Positions 60,985 through 64,000 of a DNA stretch of 64,000 nt are shown piece after piece. The translations under genes and the position numbers were made by a program. The stretch lies in the NCBI GenBank assembly GCA_964621755.1, contig CAZUPI010000014.1, forward strand, positions 1 through 64,000. Direction: 5' to 3'. How positions within the stretch are numbered: the stretch's first letter is position 1; every line of letters begins with the position of its first letter. This DNA is from UMGS1696 sp964621755 (GTDB lineage: Bacteria; Bacillota; Clostridia; Oscillospirales; CAG-272). The notes under the pieces were generated by a model. That model was not told the origin of the DNA. It searched no databases and saw only the letters and a program-made list of their open reading frames with translations.

Positions 60985-62280
60985 ATGACGAAACTCCAAA
61001 AAATTAAAAAGACGGATAAAACAAAGTCAGCACGGTATGCGGCAATGGAGTCCCTCATCGCACTGGAGCGGGACGGGCGGTATTCCAACCTTGAAGTAAA
61101 CGCCGCGCTTGCCGCCTCCTCCCTGGAGGGGGCTGACCGCGGACTATATACCAGACTTGTCTACGGCGTCACCGAGCGCCGAATCACGCTCGATTATATT
61201 ATCGGAAAGTATTCGCGTCTTCCGGCAGACAAGCTTGACCCGGATGTGCGCTGCGCCCTGCGGATAGGATTGTACCAGCTCCTTTGGATGGACAAAATTC
61301 CCGAACACGCTGCCGTTGCGGAATCCGCTGGCCTTGTGGCAAGCCGCTCGACCGGATTTGTAAACGCAATCCTCCGCTCCTTTCTCCGCGACGGCAAGCG
61401 ATATGCCCTGCCGGACAAAACGGCGGATTTCTTCGCGTATTTATCGGTCGCCTATTCGGTTCCCCGCGATTTGTGCGTACTTCTCCACGAATCGGTCGGC
61501 GACGAAATCGAGTCTTTGCTCGAAGCCATGAACCGCGAACCCCTCGTCTCCCTCCGGGTAAACCGCCTGAAAATCGACACGGATGAAGCAGCGGTGCGCA
61601 CAGGAGGAGAAAAATCCAAAATCGCGCCCGACGTCATAACCGTCCAAACGCTTGACGATATCGTAAAATCGGGCGTCGACGAGGGACTGTGGTTTGTGCA
61701 AGACGAAGCGTCACGTATCACAGCCGCAGAAGTCGGCGCCGTCCCCGGGGATTTGGTAATCGATACCTGCGCCTGCCCGGGCGGCAAGAGCTTCTCTATG
61801 GCAATCGATATGCGGAACACCGGAAAACTTTATTCCTTTGACCTGCATAAAAATAAACTTTCTCTAATAGAATCCGGCGCCGCAAAGCTCGGTATCACCG
61901 TCATCGAAACGGGAGCACGCGACGCCAAAACACCGGATGAGCGGCTCATCGGGAAAGCAGACCGCGTCCTCTGCGACGCACCATGCTCCGGACTTGGCGT
62001 AATTGCCAAAAAGCCCGATATCCGTTATAAGGATTTATCCACTGTCGGCCGCTTGCCGGAGGTGCAGTACCCGGTCCTCTGCGGCGCATCTGAATACGTC
62101 AGACCGGGTGGTACCCTCGTCTATTCCACCTGCACCATCCATAAAGCCGAAAACGAAGAAATTGTCGAAAAATTCCTTGCAAACTACCCAGCCTTCAACC
62201 TCGAAGCTATGCGCACATTCTACCCTCATCGCGACCATTGCGACGGCTTCTTCTTTGCCAAGATGACGAAGAAAGGTTGA
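60985..62280 (+). CDS. rsmB: 16S rRNA m5C967 methyltransferase
   Basis: This 431-residue enzyme has an N-terminal NusB-like domain (SARYAAMESLIALERDG onward) and a C-terminal SAM-dependent m5C methyltransferase. CACPGGKS (about residue 260) is the SAM loop, and the catalytic and helper cysteines are in DAPCSGLG (about 331) and STCTIHKAENE (about 380). No clear Shine-Dalgarno site is visible; the start lies 8 nt past the yugP stop, suggesting coupling. Confidence 0.94.
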   Translation: MTKLQKIKKTDKTKSARYAAMESLIALERDGRYSNLEVNAALAASSLEGADRGLYTRLVYGVTERRITLDYIIGKYSRLPADKLDPDVRCALRIGLYQLLWMDKIPEHAAVAESAGLVASRSTGFVNAILRSFLRDGKRYALPDKTADFFAYLSVAYSVPRDLCVLLHESVGDEIESLLEAMNREPLVSLRVNRLKIDTDEAAVRTGGEKSKIAPDVITVQTLDDIVKSGVDEGLWFVQDEASRITAAEVGAVPGDLVIDTCACPGGKSFSMAIDMRNTGKLYSFDLHKNKLSLIESGAAKLGITVIETGARDAKTPDERLIGKADRVLCDAPCSGLGVIAKKPDIRYKDLSTVGRLPEVQYPVLCGASEYVRPGGTLVYSTCTIHKAENEEIVEKFLANYPAFNLEAMRTFYPHRDHCDGFFFAKMTKKG

Positions 62281-62320
62281 GTGGCGTTGGAGAAAACCTT
62301 AGAAAGAACAAAATAAAACG

Positions 62321-63358
62321 ATGGAAGATATTATGTCGATGACCGTGGAGGAGCTGAAGACGTTCGTGCGGTCGATTGGAGAGCCGGAATACAGAGCCGG
62401 ACAGCTTTTTACGTGGATGTCGCGCGGCGTACCGATTGAAGAAATGACAAACCTGCCGAAGACGTTCCGCGAATCGCTGAAAAGGGAGGCTGTGTACAGG
62501 CTGCCGTCAATTGAGAAAAAGCTCGTCTCACAAGTGGACGGAACCGTGAAATACCTGTTCTCTCTGTGTGACGGCGAGTGCGTCGAGTCGGTCTTTATGC
62601 GGTATGAGCATGGCTCAAGCCTGTGCGTGTCATCGCAGGCGGGATGCGCGATGGGCTGCAAATTCTGCGCGTCCACTCTCAAGGGTCGCGTACGGAACCT
62701 GACTGCGTCGGAGATTCTCGGTCAGGCGGCGCTTGCGGCACATGATACCGGCGAGCGCGTCGACGGAATCGTGATGATGGGCATCGGCGAACCGCTAGAC
62801 AATTATGACAATACCATCCGTTTTCTTCACCTCGTATCCGACGAGCGCGGCCTTGGCATCGGGCTCAGGCATATCTCCCTTTCCACTTGCGGACTTGTCC
62901 CGCGGATATACGACCTCGCAGAGGAAGGGCTTCCAGTTACTTTATCTGTTTCCCTTCACGCTTCCGACGACGAAACGAGAAGCGCGCTTATGCCGATAAA
63001 CCGAAAATACAACATCGCGGAGCTGATGAAAGCGTGCCGTACTTACTTCGAGAAGACCGGACGCCGGGTGTCGTTCGAGTATACCCTTATCTCCGGCAAA
63101 AACGATTCCAAAGAAGCGGCAGCACGCCTTGCAAAGCTCATCCGCAGCGGAATGCGCGCTACTGCTCACGTGAACCTCATTATGCTGAACGAGGTCGCGG
63201 AGACCGGACTTTCCGCTCCCGGAAAGCAGCGCGCGAGAGAATTTGCAGAAACATTGAATCAAAACGGCGTAAACGCAACGATAAGGCGCCGTCTCGGTTC
63301 GGATATCAATGCCTCCTGCGGTCAGCTGAGACTTCAGAAAATGAGTGGTATAGAATAG
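62321..63358 (+). CDS. rlmN: dual-specificity 23S rRNA/tRNA m2A methyltransferase
   Basis: This 345-residue radical SAM enzyme methylates A2503 of 23S rRNA and A37 of some tRNAs. The cluster motif is CAMGCKFC (about residues 109-116), followed by MGIGEPLDNYDN and the C-terminal methyl-carrying Cys in NASCGQLR. A second ATG at 62333 with GGAAG before it is an alternative start. Its place between rsmB and stp is conserved. Confidence 0.95.
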   Translation: MEDIMSMTVEELKTFVRSIGEPEYRAGQLFTWMSRGVPIEEMTNLPKTFRESLKREAVYRLPSIEKKLVSQVDGTVKYLFSLCDGECVESVFMRYEHGSSLCVSSQAGCAMGCKFCASTLKGRVRNLTASEILGQAALAAHDTGERVDGIVMMGIGEPLDNYDNTIRFLHLVSDERGLGIGLRHISLSTCGLVPRIYDLAEEGLPVTLSVSLHASDDETRSALMPINRKYNIAELMKACRTYFEKTGRRVSFEYTLISGKNDSKEAAARLAKLIRSGMRATAHVNLIMLNEVAETGLSAPGKQRAREFAETLNQNGVNATIRRRLGSDINASCGQLRLQKMSGIE

Positions 63359-63497
63359 GGAAGACTGGATTATCATACCACAGCGTAAAAATATTCAATA
63401 AATCTTATAGAAAATATATAGAAATTTGCGGTAAAATAAATAATACGCAAATAATATCATACAGAGATTGTATTTTTAAAATTCGAGGATATGTCAT

Positions 63498-64000
63498 ATG
63501 TTATTTTATGGTAAAACCGATGTCGGAAAACGACGTGCTGCGAACCAAGACAATTTTATTATTCGGAAATATTCCGACGACGTGCTTGCAGCTCTTGTCT
63601 GCGACGGTATGGGAGGAGCGAACGGCGGAAATGTGGCGAGCAAGATTGCCGCGGAGGCTTTCATGGCGCAGCTCGATTCCCACGAGAGCGCGCATCCGTC
63701 TTTTTTCGGCATGAGCGAGGAGGATATCCTCGACGCTCTCTCCGACGCTGCTGCCACGGCAAATCGTGCAGTATATAAGCTTGGTTCTGCCGACGCGGCC
63801 CTTTTCGGAATGGGGACGACTCTTGTTGCGTGTATCATATCCGGTGAAAAGGCATACGTCGTGAACGTCGGCGACAGCAGATTGTACGTGGTGGCGGACG
63901 GCGAGATTGAGCAAGTCACACATGACCATTCGTTGGTGCAAAGCTTCGTGGACATCGGAAAGCTGTCGCCGGAGGAGGCAAAACACTCCAGGCTGAAGAA
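63498..64000 (+). CDS. stp: PP2C-type serine/threonine phosphatase, N-terminal part (cut by window edge)
   Basis: The ATG at 63498 follows GAGGAT and the frame stays open to the window end (167 codons). Motifs are KRRAANQDNF, LVCDGMGG (metal Asp), FGMGTTLVA and VVNVGDSRLY. It is a PPM/Stp-family phosphatase, normally followed by a PASTA-domain Ser/Thr kinase gene, which should lie just outside the window. Together with ireB this suggests an IreK/PrkC-type signalling system. Confidence 0.92.
   Translation, partial: MLFYGKTDVGKRRAANQDNFIIRKYSDDVLAALVCDGMGGANGGNVASKIAAEAFMAQLDSHESAHPSFFGMSEEDILDALSDAAATANRAVYKLGSADAALFGMGTTLVACIISGEKAYVVNVGDSRLYVVADGEIEQVTHDHSLVQSFVDIGKLSPEEAKHSRLK

Overview
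The window is a bacterial chromosome segment of moderate G+C, most likely from an anaerobic, gut-type Clostridia (Bacillota). The evidence is the str and rpoBC gene order, the run yicC-remA-gmk-rpoZ-priA-def-fmt-yugP-rsmB-rlmN-stp, IreB, YerC, a methylglyoxal synthase homologue beside a MinD-type ATPase, strong Shine-Dalgarno sites, and many TTGACA-17-TATAAT promoters. No phage, plasmid, IS transposase or CRISPR array was seen.

Layout. Positions 1-11.9 kb (minus strand) carry the str operon (rpsL, rpsG, fusA, start of tuf) and rpoB-rpoC, each unit with its own near-consensus promoter. rplS (plus) and a yerC/methyltransferase pair follow. From 14 to 40 kb lie mostly short accessory units: a frameshifted solute-binding lipoprotein; an 855-residue fusion of CoA-disulfide reductase, rhodanese, sulfite-reductase-like and ferredoxin modules; a beta-galactosidase; a heterodimeric ABC exporter; iscR and iscS-iscU; a regulator/ABC-2 exporter operon; a DMT permease plus sulfatase; a second solute-binding lipoprotein; tRNA-Cys; an SDR; a cytosolic parvulin; and a YmdB phosphodiesterase with a polysaccharide deacetylase. 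At 39.5-46.5 kb are an mgsA-like gene with a MinD-like ATPase, glyA, ireB, a ferredoxin-tailed aldo/keto reductase, ribF and a DacA-like protein. At 46.7-52.2 kb are a cation/proton antiporter, tRNA-Thr and tRNA-Tyr, an APH-fold kinase, rpmF-yceD and hypothetical membrane proteins. From 53.7 kb to the end runs a long plus-strand housekeeping operon for RNA and nucleotide metabolism, replication restart, translation initiation and start-Met processing, rRNA modification and a PP2C phosphatase.

What stands out. A dispersed palindromic repeat family (about 15 copies or relics) occupies intergenic spaces. It has a G-rich base and an A/T-rich apex, usually with a one-sided flank resembling AAAGTTTTTGAAGGGG. 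Copies sit at gene ends and inside 5' leaders; three sit 13-20 nt before start codons that lack a Shine-Dalgarno sequence. Several proteins have lost key residues of their family: the methylglyoxal synthase homologue (catalytic Asp replaced by Thr), the DacA-like protein (KTG replaced by NAG) and a lipoprotein with an exonuclease/phosphatase-like domain. RpsL has Arg where most bacteria have the streptomycin-determining Lys88. All functions are read from sequence alone.
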